Of a stretch of 64,000 nucleotides of DNA, positions 52,745 through 62,407 are shown one piece after another (position 1 is the stretch's first letter; each line of letters starts with the position of its first letter). The position numbers and the translations under genes are program-made. This stretch comes from Parapedobacter luteus (GTDB taxonomy: Bacteria; Bacteroidota; Bacteroidia; Sphingobacteriales; Sphingobacteriaceae). Below the pieces are notes generated by a model. The model did no database searches. It was not told the DNA's origin and saw only the letters and a program-made list of their open reading frames with translations. The stretch is taken from the NCBI RefSeq assembly GCF_900168055.1, contig NZ_FUYS01000002.1, positions 372,888 to 436,887 on the forward strand, written 5' to 3'.

Positions 52745-55700
52745 TCAGAAGCCAACATTTACGCCCAGGTTAATGATGCGTTGCTGTGGATAAAACTGTC
52801 CGCTTTCGCTGGAGCCTTCCGGATCGAAATCTTTCAGCCCGGTGATCGTAAAGACATTAAACCCATTGGCAAAGACGCGCAGGCGGCCAATGCCAATCCG
52901 CTGGACGAGGCTTTGGGGTATCGTATAGCCCAGTTCAATGTTTTTAAGCCTTACAAAAGCGGTGTTGAAGAGCCAAAAGTCATTTCTATACAGCCCCCCG
53001 CTGATGGAAGAAGAAGCCCTTTCACTCACCCGGGGATACGTACCCGCCGTATTTGAAGGGCTCCACCGGTTTTCTGCCCAAGTATCGAAATAATTCCCTA
53101 TCGTGCCCGCCTCAGACAAGATGTACTGTCTGGACTTGCCCTGGCCCGCGAATACCGCTGAAAAGTCGAAGTTCTTATAGCTGGCATTGAGGGTGAGGCC
53201 AAACGTAAGTTGGGGGATATTACCCAAATCGGTACGCACCATGTCGTCGGCTGTGATTTGACCGTCGTTATTATAATCCTCAAAAATCAGATCGCCCAGT
53301 CCAGCGCCAGGGACGTGGGGGTAGGCGTCCAGATCAGCTTGTGTTCTAAAAATTCCCAGGGTGCGATAGAGTAAGTACGTGTTTAGCGGGCGGCCGGTTT
53401 GCCGTTGATATTCGGGGATGCCCGGAGCCTCGTCCATAAACACCACGTTGCTGCGCACCAACGTGGTGTTTGCGGCAATGCCGAAGGTGATATTCCCCTG
53501 GCGTTGGTACCCCAAGGTGGCTTCGAAGCCACGATTGTCCACGCGGCCGATGTTTTCAGAAGGAACCAGCGGATTGTTTGTGTCGAAAGGGTTGACAATA
53601 CCCGTGGTACCTGGGATGGAAGCATTGCGAGGCAGCAGTATATCCGAGCGTTTTTCGTTGAAATAGATAACTTCCAAATCAAAACGATTGAAGAGCCGAG
53701 CATTGAAGCCGATGTCGGTTTTCTTGGATACCTCCCAGGTAATCTCCGGGTTGGCCAGCTTCGCGAGGTCCACACCCGCGTAGATGCCACTACCCAGTGT
53801 GTAGCTGTTGTTGAAGATGTAGTTATTTATAAACTGATTTGCGCCGACATTATCACCGCCCAGTTCGCCATAGGAAGCACGCAATTTCAATTCATCAATG
53901 AACGATACGCTTTGCTTGAACCAATTTTCGTCTGAAATCCGCCATCCGGCAGAAATTCCGGGGAAGTAGCCAAATCGACTGTTTTTCGGAAAGATGGACG
54001 ACCCATCTACCCGCAGCTGCACTTCAAGCAGATAACGTGTTTTATAATCGTAGTTCGCCCGGCCAATGAAGCTGGTGCGGCTTTCGCGCCAGCTAAGCCC
54101 GGCATTGGTGCGATCTTCCAGCGCAGTGCCCCCTTGGGAGAGCTCCGGGGTGAGCGGCGAAGGGAAGTTACGCCGTCCGGCTTCCATGCGGGCAAGTTCA
54201 CGTTCACTTTGTTCGTAGGCAGCAAACGCCTTGATGTTATGGTCGCCAAATGCCTGTTCATAATTCAGCTTGATATGTGCGGTTGTGAGTGTGGTATTTT
54301 CCTGGAACTGTTGAAGCTGAGCGCGGGCTTCGCCCACGGTCCTGGGGTCATACTGGCCTGTGGAAGCATCGTAGCTGTACACGAGGTAAGGGGTTATGAA
54401 ATTTTTGCCCGATTCCTGGGATTTATCAACCGAAAGGAAGCCATCCACCATCAATCCGTCCAGAAAAGGCAGCTGGTAAGAGGCGCGCAGGATGCCGTTA
54501 AATACCAGCTTCGGATTGTCGTTGGTGCCGCCCGCATCGGTGACCATCATCACGGGGTTGTTATTTTCGATTCCGGTGCTGGGCAGTCCATTCGAATAGC
54601 GGGCCAGCACCGTTGGATAAGCCCGATAGATGTTGCGAAAGATATCGCCGGCGCCCACCGTCGGAAACCGGCGTTTCTCTTCGCGCCCAGCGACAGACAA
54701 CCCTGCTTTGAACCGGTCGGTCACATCCATATCAATATTCGAGCGAAAATTATGTTGATTGTATTTTGTGACACCTTCTCTAAAAAGGCCATCCTGCATC
54801 AACGTTCCGGCAGAGACGAAATAACGGGTGGTTTCCGTGCCACCGGAGACGGACAGGTTATGCTGGTTTTGGAGTGCCGTAGCGGCGAGCACTTCTTTTT
54901 GCCAGTCGGTATTGGGGAAACGGTCCGGATCAGATCCATCCCTGAACTTGCGGATATCCTCCTCGCTATAAAACTGGTTCATTCCGCCACTTGGATTGTT
55001 GTAGTAGTCGATTTCATTTCGGATTGTTGCATACGTGGCTGCATCGGCCATGGCAGGTAGCCGTGTTGGCGAGGAGAATCCCTGGTTGAATGAATATGAC
55101 ACGGTTGGTTTGCCCAGGTTTCCCTTTTTGGTAGTCACCAAGATAACGCCGTTAGCGGCGCGGCTGCCGTATACCGCTGCGGCCGCATCCTTCAATACGC
55201 TGATGCTTTCGATATCATTGGGATCCAATCGTTCCAGGCCACCTACTTGTCCAGGCACACCATCAACGACGACCAGCACATCCGTATTTCCCGTGGTGGA
55301 AATCCCCCGAATCCGGATTTGCGAACCATCGTATCCCGGTTCGCCACCCCGGTTGGTTGCCACCAAACCAGAAAACCTGCCCGCCAGCGAGTTGGAGAGG
55401 TTTGGCTGCGGGCTTTTTACCAAGTCGCCGCCCTTTACTTCCGATACCGAGCCTGTGATGGTTGCCTTGCGCTGCGTACCGTATCCCACCACCACGACTT
55501 CTTCCAACGCCTGTGGGTCTGCCACCAAGATGATATCCAACGACGTCTGGTCTGGCGTCGTATCGGCACGCGCTTCCTGCGTGATATAGCCGATAAAACT
55601 GAATGTCAGCACCGCCTCGCCGGCTGGGAGGACGAGTTGGTAGCGGCCCTCTTCGTTCGTTACCGTGTTGATTCCCGATTGTTTCGCGCTCACGGTCACG

Positions 55701-55915
55701 CCAGCCATCGGGTTTCCGGCCTCATCCCGTACGGTGCCCGACACCGTGGTTTGCAAACGTTGCGATGCAGAAGGCCGCGAGCCATCCGTTGGCAAAGGCG
55801 TTGCGCCAAAGGCCACAAACACATGGAGGATGCATATCCATCCCGTCAGGAGCAAGCACATCGGTCGGTTAAGACTCCCATGGCAGTGCATTGCACATTG
55901 TACATCTTTAGTCAT
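52745..55915 (-). CDS. SusC/RagA family TonB-dependent outer-membrane receptor
   Basis: A 1056-aa TonB-linked importer. An N-terminal signal is followed by a carboxypeptidase D-like regulatory domain (about 55-135, starting TVSGTVRDEAGNPMAG), then the SusC-specific TonB box VVVVGYGTQRK (about 140-150), plug (about 155-270) and a 22-strand barrel ending in INLGVNVGF. It transports the oligosaccharide handled by SusD. It is directly downstream of the HTCS gene, so it is likely activated by it. Confidence 0.96.
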   Translation of the reverse strand: MTKDVQCAMHCHGSLNRPMCLLLTGWICILHVFVAFGATPLPTDGSRPSASQRLQTTVSGTVRDEAGNPMAGVTVSAKQSGINTVTNEEGRYQLVLPAGEAVLTFSFIGYITQEARADTTPDQTSLDIILVADPQALEEVVVVGYGTQRKATITGSVSEVKGGDLVKSPQPNLSNSLAGRFSGLVATNRGGEPGYDGSQIRIRGISTTGNTDVLVVVDGVPGQVGGLERLDPNDIESISVLKDAAAAVYGSRAANGVILVTTKKGNLGKPTVSYSFNQGFSSPTRLPAMADAATYATIRNEIDYYNNPSGGMNQFYSEEDIRKFRDGSDPDRFPNTDWQKEVLAATALQNQHNLSVSGGTETTRYFVSAGTLMQDGLFREGVTKYNQHNFRSNIDMDVTDRFKAGLSVAGREEKRRFPTVGAGDIFRNIYRAYPTVLARYSNGLPSTGIENNNPVMMVTDAGGTNDNPKLVFNGILRASYQLPFLDGLMVDGFLSVDKSQESGKNFITPYLVYSYDASTGQYDPRTVGEARAQLQQFQENTTLTTAHIKLNYEQAFGDHNIKAFAAYEQSERELARMEAGRRNFPSPLTPELSQGGTALEDRTNAGLSWRESRTSFIGRANYDYKTRYLLEVQLRVDGSSIFPKNSRFGYFPGISAGWRISDENWFKQSVSFIDELKLRASYGELGGDNVGANQFINNYIFNNSYTLGSGIYAGVDLAKLANPEITWEVSKKTDIGFNARLFNRFDLEVIYFNEKRSDILLPRNASIPGTTGIVNPFDTNNPLVPSENIGRVDNRGFEATLGYQRQGNITFGIAANTTLVRSNVVFMDEAPGIPEYQRQTGRPLNTYLLYRTLGIFRTQADLDAYPHVPGAGLGDLIFEDYNNDGQITADDMVRTDLGNIPQLTFGLTLNASYKNFDFSAVFAGQGKSRQYILSEAGTIGNYFDTWAENRWSPSNTAGTYPRVSERASSSISGGLYRNDFWLFNTAFVRLKNIELGYTIPQSLVQRIGIGRLRVFANGFNVFTITGLKDFDPEGSSESGQFYPQQRIINLGVNVGF

Positions 55916-56017
55916 AGTTTTACGATTGGTTTATAACTTGATGACAAATGTCAGGCATACACCCATTCAGGAGTGAGGGGTAAAAACAAAAATCGTAGGG
56001 GGTAAATTAGATGGATA

Positions 56018-59000
56018 TCAGTTTGCGCGGTGGATTTCGTGGAACGGCTTGCGGTACTTCCTTACAAATTCAGACGGGTTCAGCTTATACAGTTTGACAA
56101 ACTGTTCCCTAAAATACTTGACGTCTTTCATTCCCACCTTGTAGGCCACTTCATACACGGCATTATCGGTGGTAAGCAGCAGCTGTGCGGCACGATGTAG
56201 CCGTACGGTGCGGATTAGGCTGTTGAGTGTCTGCCGGTTAATCTCCTTGATGCGGTTGGAGAGCGTCGCGTAGGTCATTCCGCACCGGTCCGCCAATACA
56301 TGGACGTTAAAGTCATCATCTTCAAGATGAGCTTCAATAATTGACACACATTTGTCGAGCAGCGTTTTATCTTCGCCAGATAATTTCTGGTGCCCTACGG
56401 TATCGGTCAGGCTGTTGAAGAAATACTCCCGTAGGTTTGCTGCCCGTTTGAGGAGGGCCCTCACTTTAGCCAGCAACACATCCTTATCAAACGGCTTAGC
56501 TAAAAAATCATCCGCACCATTTTCCATTCCTTCGAGCTGTATCTGTGCACCTTTGGTTGCCGTGATCAGCAAAATCGGGATGTGTTTCCAAGAAACCGTC
56601 TGCTTCACCATACGGCAGAAATCGATACCATTGCCATCGGTCAGCATGATATCGCATACGATGATATCCGGCAATTCCGCACCCACGATTTCCAATGCAT
56701 CGGCTTCATTGTCTGTGAGCCTTACCCCGTAGTCCGCCTCGAACAGCACTTTGAGATAACCCGCAAGCTCGATGTCATCCTCCACAATCAAGATTTTGGT
56801 TGGCTTTGGCATCTCCAATATTTTCCGGGCCATATCGTTTCCCGAAACGTTGTTTTCAGGCGGTTTGTCAGCTGCCGGAGGGATGGGGAGGTCCTGAGGC
56901 AGCAAGATGGTGAATGTTGTCCCTTGCCCTCGCTCGCTGCGGTAATTGATCTTGCCGCCATGTAGTTCTACGAGCGATTTCACCATCCAAAGTCCAATGC
57001 CAAACCCCTTGGGTATGTGACCATCCGATGCCGTTCCCTGGTAGAACTGTTCGAAGAGGCGGGGCCCCACCGAATCCGGAATGCCACACCCCGTATCCGC
57101 TACGGCAATTTCCAGCAGCTTATTGTGTATCCGTTTGATGCTCATGCAGACCTCGCCTTGGTCGGTAAACTTGACCGCATTAAACAACAGGTTGAAAACC
57201 ACGATTTCCAATTTCTCCCTATCAGCTCGGATTAGGAAGTGTTCTTCATCGGCGAGCAGCGTCATGCTAATCTTTTTCCGGTTAGTTTGGTTAGTAAAAC
57301 AAGCCATGACGTCGTTAGCCAGTTGGACCACATCCAACTCTTCCCACATGACTTTCTCGGTTATCAGATCATCCTTCCGGATGTTCAAGGCTTGGTCGGC
57401 CAGGCGCAACAGGCGGGAAGTATTGGCATGCAACGTGTTTACATACGGTTCAAGCTGCGGTGGCGGGCCGCTATTCAGCAGGTCTTTCACCGGATTGAGG
57501 ATGAGCGTGAGCGAAGAACGAAATTCATGGGAGAGCCGGGTATAGAAATTCATTTTCAGTTCATTCCATTCCTTTTCCTTTTCGCGTTCGATGCGCGAGA
57601 TAGCCAGTTCGTATTTCAGCCGTTCCTGTTGCCGGCGGTAGCGCAAGTAATAGTAGATCACGGTGCAAGCAGCCAGCAGGTAGCCGAGGTAGGCCCATCC
57701 ATTTTTATACCAGGGCGGCAGCACGATGACTTTTAAGGTTTTGACACTGCCCTCCAATACGTCGCTTCCACTTTTGATCCCCACGCTGAAGGTATAATGG
57801 CCGGGTGGCAGGTAGCGGTAGGTGGCGGGCTGCTGCCCTTTGACGAAATTCCAGTCGGCATCAAGCCCGTCCAGCTTATACGCATAATCAACTTCGTCGG
57901 CATAGCCATATTCCAGCGAAGAATAATGAATGGTAAACGTCGATTGGAAGGGCTTTAAGGTCAAGGTAGATGTTTCGTTTAGCGCTTGGGGCAGGATCGG
58001 CTGGCCGCAGGGGTCGCCGGCGTCGATCCGTTCGCCGAAGATTTCCAGGGCGGTCAGCATTACCGGTTTTGGGGGCATGCCTGATGTGAGCTTCCGGGGG
58101 TTGAAGTAGGTGAGGCCGGCCGTGCCGCCAAAGAAAAGGAGTCCGCGACGAAGACTGAAATGGGCCGATCCCGGATTGAAGATACCCGCTTGGATGCCCG
58201 AAGAAGACGAATAATTGGTGATCGCACCCGTACGCTGATCAATCTTCGATAGCCCATTATTGGTACTCACCCAGCATGACGAGTCCAAGTCAAACTTGAT
58301 GCTGAAGACGGTATTGCTGGCCAGGCCGTTGCGTTCGTTATAATGTTTGATGATCCGATGCGTATGCAGGTCATAGACCAATAACCCCAAACTTTCAGTA
58401 GCAATCCAAAGTTTGCCCCCTGTGGCAACATGCAGTGCATAGATTACTTCGTTGGCCAATCCGCCGTCAGCAGGATTGGCCGTAAACGGAATAAATTGCT
58501 CCCTTTCCGGATTAAAGTAGGTCATGCCGGCACCATAGGTGCCAATGATGAGGTTGCCTTGAAGATCTTCCGCAATGGCGCGGATATCATTGGATGGGAT
58601 ATCAGAGTTGGTATGGAGGTAGCGGCTGAATTTCCCGGTAGCTTCGTGGAGTCTGTTCAACCCGCCACCGTTGCTGCCGATCCACAGCCGTCGCCTGCTG
58701 TCTTCGAAAATGACACGGACATCATCCCCACCCAGTGAGCCCTCTTCATCCGGGCTGAACCGGTACGACTGGAAGTCGCCCGTTGCCTTGCGGTACATTG
58801 ACAGCCCACCGTTGTATGAGCCAAACCACATCCGATCCCGGTTATCCCGGTAAGCGTAAAGGATAGCGTTATCCATTATGCTTCCGGGCCGGTCATCTGC
58901 CAGGTAATGGCCGACAAGCCGATTTGACCCGTCGAGCACGAAAATGCCGTGGCCGTCGGTGCCGACAAACAAGTTGCCTTCTGCATCTTCCGAAAGGCCA

Positions 59001-60139
59001 TAGTAGCGAATGCTGTTTCGCTCGGCGGCCGGTAAGGGACCAACGTGCCGAAGATTCTCAAAGTTGTATTTTGGTCTCGGCAGGAGGAAAACACCGTCGC
59101 CTGTCGTCCCAATCCAGAGGTTGCCATCGCGGTCAAAAAAAAGGGACGATACCGAGCGGTTCGTGAGTGCCGCCGGTTGGTTTGGATCCGACACAGCCGG
59201 CATACGGCTGAGAACGGTTAGTCCCTGTTTTTGCACGATGCTGAACCGGTATACACCACCATCTTCCAACCCGATATAGATTTCGTGCATATTTCTTGAG
59301 ACGATAGCCCGAAACCGATTGCTGGGCAGTCCCAGCTCATCAGCGGTAAACCAATGCCGATAGCCCGTTTTCGGGTCTACCAGAAGCAACCCATTATTGG
59401 TTGCCACCCATATCCTTTTACCTGCATCCTCATAGATATGGTGTACCCGTGCATAGCTGTTTTCATGCTGTAATTTTTTGAGCGGTTCGTACAGTGAAAG
59501 TTCGCCATTGGTCATGTCGAACACTTGCAATCCGGCATCTTGAGTCCCTATCCACACCAGCCCACGGCTATCCTGCAAAATGCGGGTCACCATATTGGAC
59601 CTCAGGCCAGGAAGGCTTTCCGAGGTATAGCGCTTGAAATCACCACTGAGCGTATTGAATCGGAATAAGCCGAGTCCGTTGGCCGAAATCCACAACTCAT
59701 TATCTTCCCGCGAGCGGCTTATCGAGCTGACATCGGTTTTATACCGCCCTTTGGATGTGGCCAATAATTGATGGTGTACAAATGATTCGGACGAATTATC
59801 GTATTTACTGATTCCATTCCGCGAGGTGACCCACATGTTTCCCTGCCCGTCGGTATGCATTTGCGTTATGTAATTGCCCGCCAACCCATTGATGCGTTGC
59901 GTATCGTACTTTATATTGCGGAATGTTTTTCCATCAAACCTGCTCAACCCGTCTTCAGTCGCTATCCAGATGAATCCCGCTTTGTCCTGGGCAAAGCTGT
60001 TTACCTTGTCAAAGACCATCCCTTGCTGCGTCGTATAGTGGTGGGGCCTGGATAGCGATAGCTTGGGCACTTCGGCATAAACTCCGAAGCACGAAAACAG
60101 CAATAAGCCAGTTATTAAGCCTTTCAAGGTTAGCCGCAT
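56018..60139 (-). CDS. Hybrid two-component system sensor/regulator (HTCS)
   Basis: A 1373-aa single polypeptide. It has a signal peptide (1-22), periplasmic two-bladed-propeller region with many Reg_prop repeats (about 35-685), Y_Y_Y domain (about 740-805), TM helix (about 813-832), HisKA with phosphoacceptor His871 in LSHEFRSSLTLI, HATPase (about 970-1080, N-box N987), receiver (about 1113-1230, Asp1163 in VCDIML) and an AraC-type DNA-binding domain (about 1265-1365). The H-box has Ser-Ser where Thr/Asn-Pro is usual. It is the likely regulator of the downstream SusC-SusD-GH2 genes. Confidence 0.95.
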   Translation of the reverse strand: MRLTLKGLITGLLLFSCFGVYAEVPKLSLSRPHHYTTQQGMVFDKVNSFAQDKAGFIWIATEDGLSRFDGKTFRNIKYDTQRINGLAGNYITQMHTDGQGNMWVTSRNGISKYDNSSESFVHHQLLATSKGRYKTDVSSISRSREDNELWISANGLGLFRFNTLSGDFKRYTSESLPGLRSNMVTRILQDSRGLVWIGTQDAGLQVFDMTNGELSLYEPLKKLQHENSYARVHHIYEDAGKRIWVATNNGLLLVDPKTGYRHWFTADELGLPSNRFRAIVSRNMHEIYIGLEDGGVYRFSIVQKQGLTVLSRMPAVSDPNQPAALTNRSVSSLFFDRDGNLWIGTTGDGVFLLPRPKYNFENLRHVGPLPAAERNSIRYYGLSEDAEGNLFVGTDGHGIFVLDGSNRLVGHYLADDRPGSIMDNAILYAYRDNRDRMWFGSYNGGLSMYRKATGDFQSYRFSPDEEGSLGGDDVRVIFEDSRRRLWIGSNGGGLNRLHEATGKFSRYLHTNSDIPSNDIRAIAEDLQGNLIIGTYGAGMTYFNPEREQFIPFTANPADGGLANEVIYALHVATGGKLWIATESLGLLVYDLHTHRIIKHYNERNGLASNTVFSIKFDLDSSCWVSTNNGLSKIDQRTGAITNYSSSSGIQAGIFNPGSAHFSLRRGLLFFGGTAGLTYFNPRKLTSGMPPKPVMLTALEIFGERIDAGDPCGQPILPQALNETSTLTLKPFQSTFTIHYSSLEYGYADEVDYAYKLDGLDADWNFVKGQQPATYRYLPPGHYTFSVGIKSGSDVLEGSVKTLKVIVLPPWYKNGWAYLGYLLAACTVIYYYLRYRRQQERLKYELAISRIEREKEKEWNELKMNFYTRLSHEFRSSLTLILNPVKDLLNSGPPPQLEPYVNTLHANTSRLLRLADQALNIRKDDLITEKVMWEELDVVQLANDVMACFTNQTNRKKISMTLLADEEHFLIRADREKLEIVVFNLLFNAVKFTDQGEVCMSIKRIHNKLLEIAVADTGCGIPDSVGPRLFEQFYQGTASDGHIPKGFGIGLWMVKSLVELHGGKINYRSERGQGTTFTILLPQDLPIPPAADKPPENNVSGNDMARKILEMPKPTKILIVEDDIELAGYLKVLFEADYGVRLTDNEADALEIVGAELPDIIVCDIMLTDGNGIDFCRMVKQTVSWKHIPILLITATKGAQIQLEGMENGADDFLAKPFDKDVLLAKVRALLKRAANLREYFFNSLTDTVGHQKLSGEDKTLLDKCVSIIEAHLEDDDFNVHVLADRCGMTYATLSNRIKEINRQTLNSLIRTVRLHRAAQLLLTTDNAVYEVAYKVGMKDVKYFREQFVKLYKLNPSEFVRKYRKPFHEIHRAN

Positions 60140-60275
60140 ACTGGATAAAGATAGGTAAAAATTTTACACGGAAAGACCGGTTGTGAGGATGAAGAACAAA
60201 TCGTTTTTGCTCGGTTATGATTTTAATTTCGGTTGCTGCCTTTATGTCTCAAAAGGCCGATGAAAGGCCAAAAAG

Positions 60276-60307
60276 TTTGTTTTCGCTTAGAAACTTTTCT
60301 AAGTTTG
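60276..60307 (+). promoter_or_regulatory. Promoter for the second ICMT-like gene
   Basis: TTTG (60276-60279), exactly 20 nt, then a perfect TAAGTTTG (60300-60307). The leader would be about 150 nt long. The rest of the 322-bp gap between the HTCS start and this gene holds no supported gene. Confidence 0.6.
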
Positions 60308-60461
60308 AAAGGCAAATTGCCTTGGTGCGGCCTCAATGCGTCGCCCAGAATCTGATTTGATCAATTTAATTCCATAAGCATGCATGAAAAGTTAGTCCGT
60401 ACGTCCAGGCGCCTTCATTGTCCGTTGGATTGGAATTGTAACAAGTAAAGTAAAACTGCAT

Positions 60462-60920
60462 ATGCGAGCAAAAATTCCACCCGATATCGTCCTCATAGGC
60501 TGTGGCGTACTGATGTGGTTGTCGGCAAGATGCCTGCCTCGGTCCGGTTTGGCTATACCGTATCATACCGTGTTATCGGGGCTGATAGCGCTGTTTGGGC
60601 TGGTCATCATAGTTTCGGCCAAAGCCGCTTTGCGCAAGCACCGTACAACGGCGCAGCCTGGGTGGCGCTCGTTGCCCACGGCATCCGTATTGGTGACCAC
60701 CGGTGTTTATAACCTTTCGAGAAATCCCATTTACCTGGGGATGGCGCTACTGCTCGTTGGATGGGGGGTGGCGCTCGCAAACTTGGCCAGTGCGATAGGC
60801 GTGCTTATTTTCGTCGGGTTTATGACCAAGTGCCAGATCATGCCCGAAGAAAAGGTGCTGGGGCAGCGCTTCGGTGACGAATACCGGCAGTATAGCAGCC
60901 GTGTGCGGCGCTGGATTTGA
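60462..60920 (+). CDS. ICMT/PEMT-like small membrane methyltransferase
   Basis: A 152-aa protein with about four membrane helices. The core GVYNLSRNPIYLGMALLLVGWG, and PEEKVLGQRFGDEYRQYSSRVRRWI at the C-terminus, are the SAM-binding pattern of the isoprenylcysteine carboxylmethyltransferase/phospholipid methyltransferase superfamily. It is shorter than the paralogue at 44561, and the two do not look like close duplicates. Substrate unknown, probably a lipid or a hydrophobic small molecule. Confidence 0.88.
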   Translation: MRAKIPPDIVLIGCGVLMWLSARCLPRSGLAIPYHTVLSGLIALFGLVIIVSAKAALRKHRTTAQPGWRSLPTASVLVTTGVYNLSRNPIYLGMALLLVGWGVALANLASAIGVLIFVGFMTKCQIMPEEKVLGQRFGDEYRQYSSRVRRWI

Positions 60921-60976
60921 ATGGCACGACCGCCTAAATCATAGGCGGGCATGCCGATGTTTGCTTACCGGAAGTG

Positions 60977-61756
60977 TCAAAGGTCAGCAAGCTGCGCCAG
61001 GCCATACTTGTACAATAAGCTGATCAATAAGGCCAATCCGAAACTTAGCAGCGTGCCGATCAGTACATACTCGGTCAGCTTTCTGTCTTTAGCCGTTGAC
61101 AAGTCGCTGAACCTGAAAATAGACTTTGCTGCAATCATAAACCCTATTGCCTGCCATTGGTTCATTAAAATAAAGCAGAAAAGAAAAAGCCGCTCCAGAT
61201 ATCCGATGTATTTGCCTGCGTTGGTGAGTGAATCTTTCTCGGACGGTCCTTTATATTGCAGGATTCCTGCTTGTTTTGATTTTTCCGGCGGGGTTTGCTG
61301 GGCTTCGAGCCCCCAGCTTGACAGCGACTGTTTGATAATTATTGAAGATACAAACGTGACGCATATAATTGCCAATGCAAAAAGCAGCGTTTCGTCGGTA
61401 AACAGCCCTTGAATAGAAAAGGTAAACGGCTCATAGAGATAGACGGCCAATAATATGAAGATGCCATGTGCCAATTGGTCGAGCCAGAACAATGTCGGTT
61501 TGTTTATGCTGCCATCCAGGTGAGTCTTAATCACATCAATAATGAAGTGGCTCGGCAGAACCAATAAAAAGGCTTTCCAATAAAAAAAATCAAATCTCAG
61601 CAAAACCAGCATCGTTATGGCATGTACCATGATATGGAGATACAGGTGCCATGATTTGTGCTTTCTTTCCGACTTGCTTTTTGCCCATTTATCGGTTTGT
61701 AAGACAAAATCGCCCAAGACATGGGCAAGAAATAATTTTAGGGCCAACGTGATCAT
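60977..61756 (-). CDS. DUF3307 integral membrane protein
   Basis: A 259-aa membrane protein. The N-terminus has the DUF3307 pattern (LFLAHVLGDFVLQTDKWA, HLYLHIMVHAI, PSHFIIDVIKTH), rich in conserved His/Asp that could bind a metal. About seven helices are predicted, with a hydrophilic loop near 150-175. Function unknown. Its ATG overlaps the satD stop (ATGA, 4-nt overlap), so translation is coupled, and the pair recurs in many bacteria. Confidence 0.87.
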   Translation of the reverse strand: MITLALKLFLAHVLGDFVLQTDKWAKSKSERKHKSWHLYLHIMVHAITMLVLLRFDFFYWKAFLLVLPSHFIIDVIKTHLDGSINKPTLFWLDQLAHGIFILLAVYLYEPFTFSIQGLFTDETLLFALAIICVTFVSSIIIKQSLSSWGLEAQQTPPEKSKQAGILQYKGPSEKDSLTNAGKYIGYLERLFLFCFILMNQWQAIGFMIAAKSIFRFSDLSTAKDRKLTEYVLIGTLLSFGLALLISLLYKYGLAQLADL

Positions 61757-62358
61757 ACGCTACCAATTTGTTTTCTGTAAAAATGCTCCATACGCATCAC
61801 GGCATCAAATCCTCCTCTTTTGAGTGCTTCGCTGATACTGCTTTGTGATTTTCCCATTTTGCTTGCAATGCCTTCCTGATTCATTGCGGGGTGTTCGATG
61901 GCCATTTTGACGACCTCGGCCACTGTGGGGCTCCAATTGTCTATGGTCAGCGCGGCAAGTGAGAGCATGAGGTTAAGCACTTCGTCCAGCTTTTTGCTGC
62001 CGGTAGCAATCCCCATGGTTTGTTTCTTGAGTGCGTCGAAGCATTCACCGGAAAGGATAAACGCACTGCCGGTAGATGATGTGATTTTATTTGCGGTGTG
62101 TTCCCCCGAGCCTACGCCCACGGCTATTCTTACGTCAAGGGGAGGCACCTGTTTCATCCCTGCTTTTATGTGGATTGCCACGTTGAGCGCATGCTCCGGA
62201 GCAACGCGGATTTGGAAACTATCTCCCCGGAATATTTCCCAGTCAGTCGGTTCCTTGCCATATTGGTTCAAGATACGCGTCAGTACGGGCTGCCATTCGT
62301 TGGCAAGTTTTGATCGGGAGCTTACGATGTCTCCTGTTAATACAGCTATCGTTTTCAT
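61753..62358 (-). CDS. satD: SatD family protein with C-terminal HTH
   Basis: A 201-aa protein of the SatD family, named from the streptococcal sat locus. The N-terminal part has TGDIVSSR (8-15), RGDSFQIRV (44-52) and RIAVGVGSG (77-85), an arrangement like the palm fold of nucleotide cyclases and GGDEF domains. Residues about 158-182 (NQEGIASKMGKSQSSISEAL) form a helix-turn-helix. Two near-identical palindromes lie at the promoter just upstream, so it is likely an autorepressor. It overlaps the DUF3307 gene by 4 nt. The cyclase resemblance is my reading, and enzyme activity is unproven. Confidence 0.85.
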   Translation of the reverse strand: MKTIAVLTGDIVSSRSKLANEWQPVLTRILNQYGKEPTDWEIFRGDSFQIRVAPEHALNVAIHIKAGMKQVPPLDVRIAVGVGSGEHTANKITSSTGSAFILSGECFDALKKQTMGIATGSKKLDEVLNLMLSLAALTIDNWSPTVAEVVKMAIEHPAMNQEGIASKMGKSQSSISEALKRGGFDAVMRMEHFYRKQIGSV

Positions 62359-62375
62359 ATTCCGTCTGCTTTAGT

Positions 62376-62407
62376 CAAATATCGGTTTTATATCCGATAA
62401 TTGCAAA
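62376..62407 (-). promoter_or_regulatory. satD promoter
   Basis: Minus strand: TTTG (62404-62407), exactly 20 nt, then GATATTTG (62376-62383), one base from TAnnTTTG. The predicted start is near 62370, about 12 nt before the ATG. Operator 1 fills the spacer and the -7 box. Confidence 0.55.
62380..62399. promoter_or_regulatory. Operator 1 of the satD-DUF3307 operon
   Basis: A 20-bp inverted repeat, half-sites TATCGG and CCGATA around an 8-bp AT-rich centre (TTTTATAT). It covers the promoter spacer and overlaps the -7 box, so a bound protein should block transcription. Confidence 0.6.

Noticed and set aside
54134-55060. A 308-codon open frame on the plus strand within the SusC gene
   Set aside because: Antisense shadow of a well-supported SusC barrel; no domain, no promoter.
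60366-60566. A 66-codon minus-strand frame at the start of the ICMT-like gene
   Set aside because: It overlaps the supported plus-strand gene and shows no domain or promoter.
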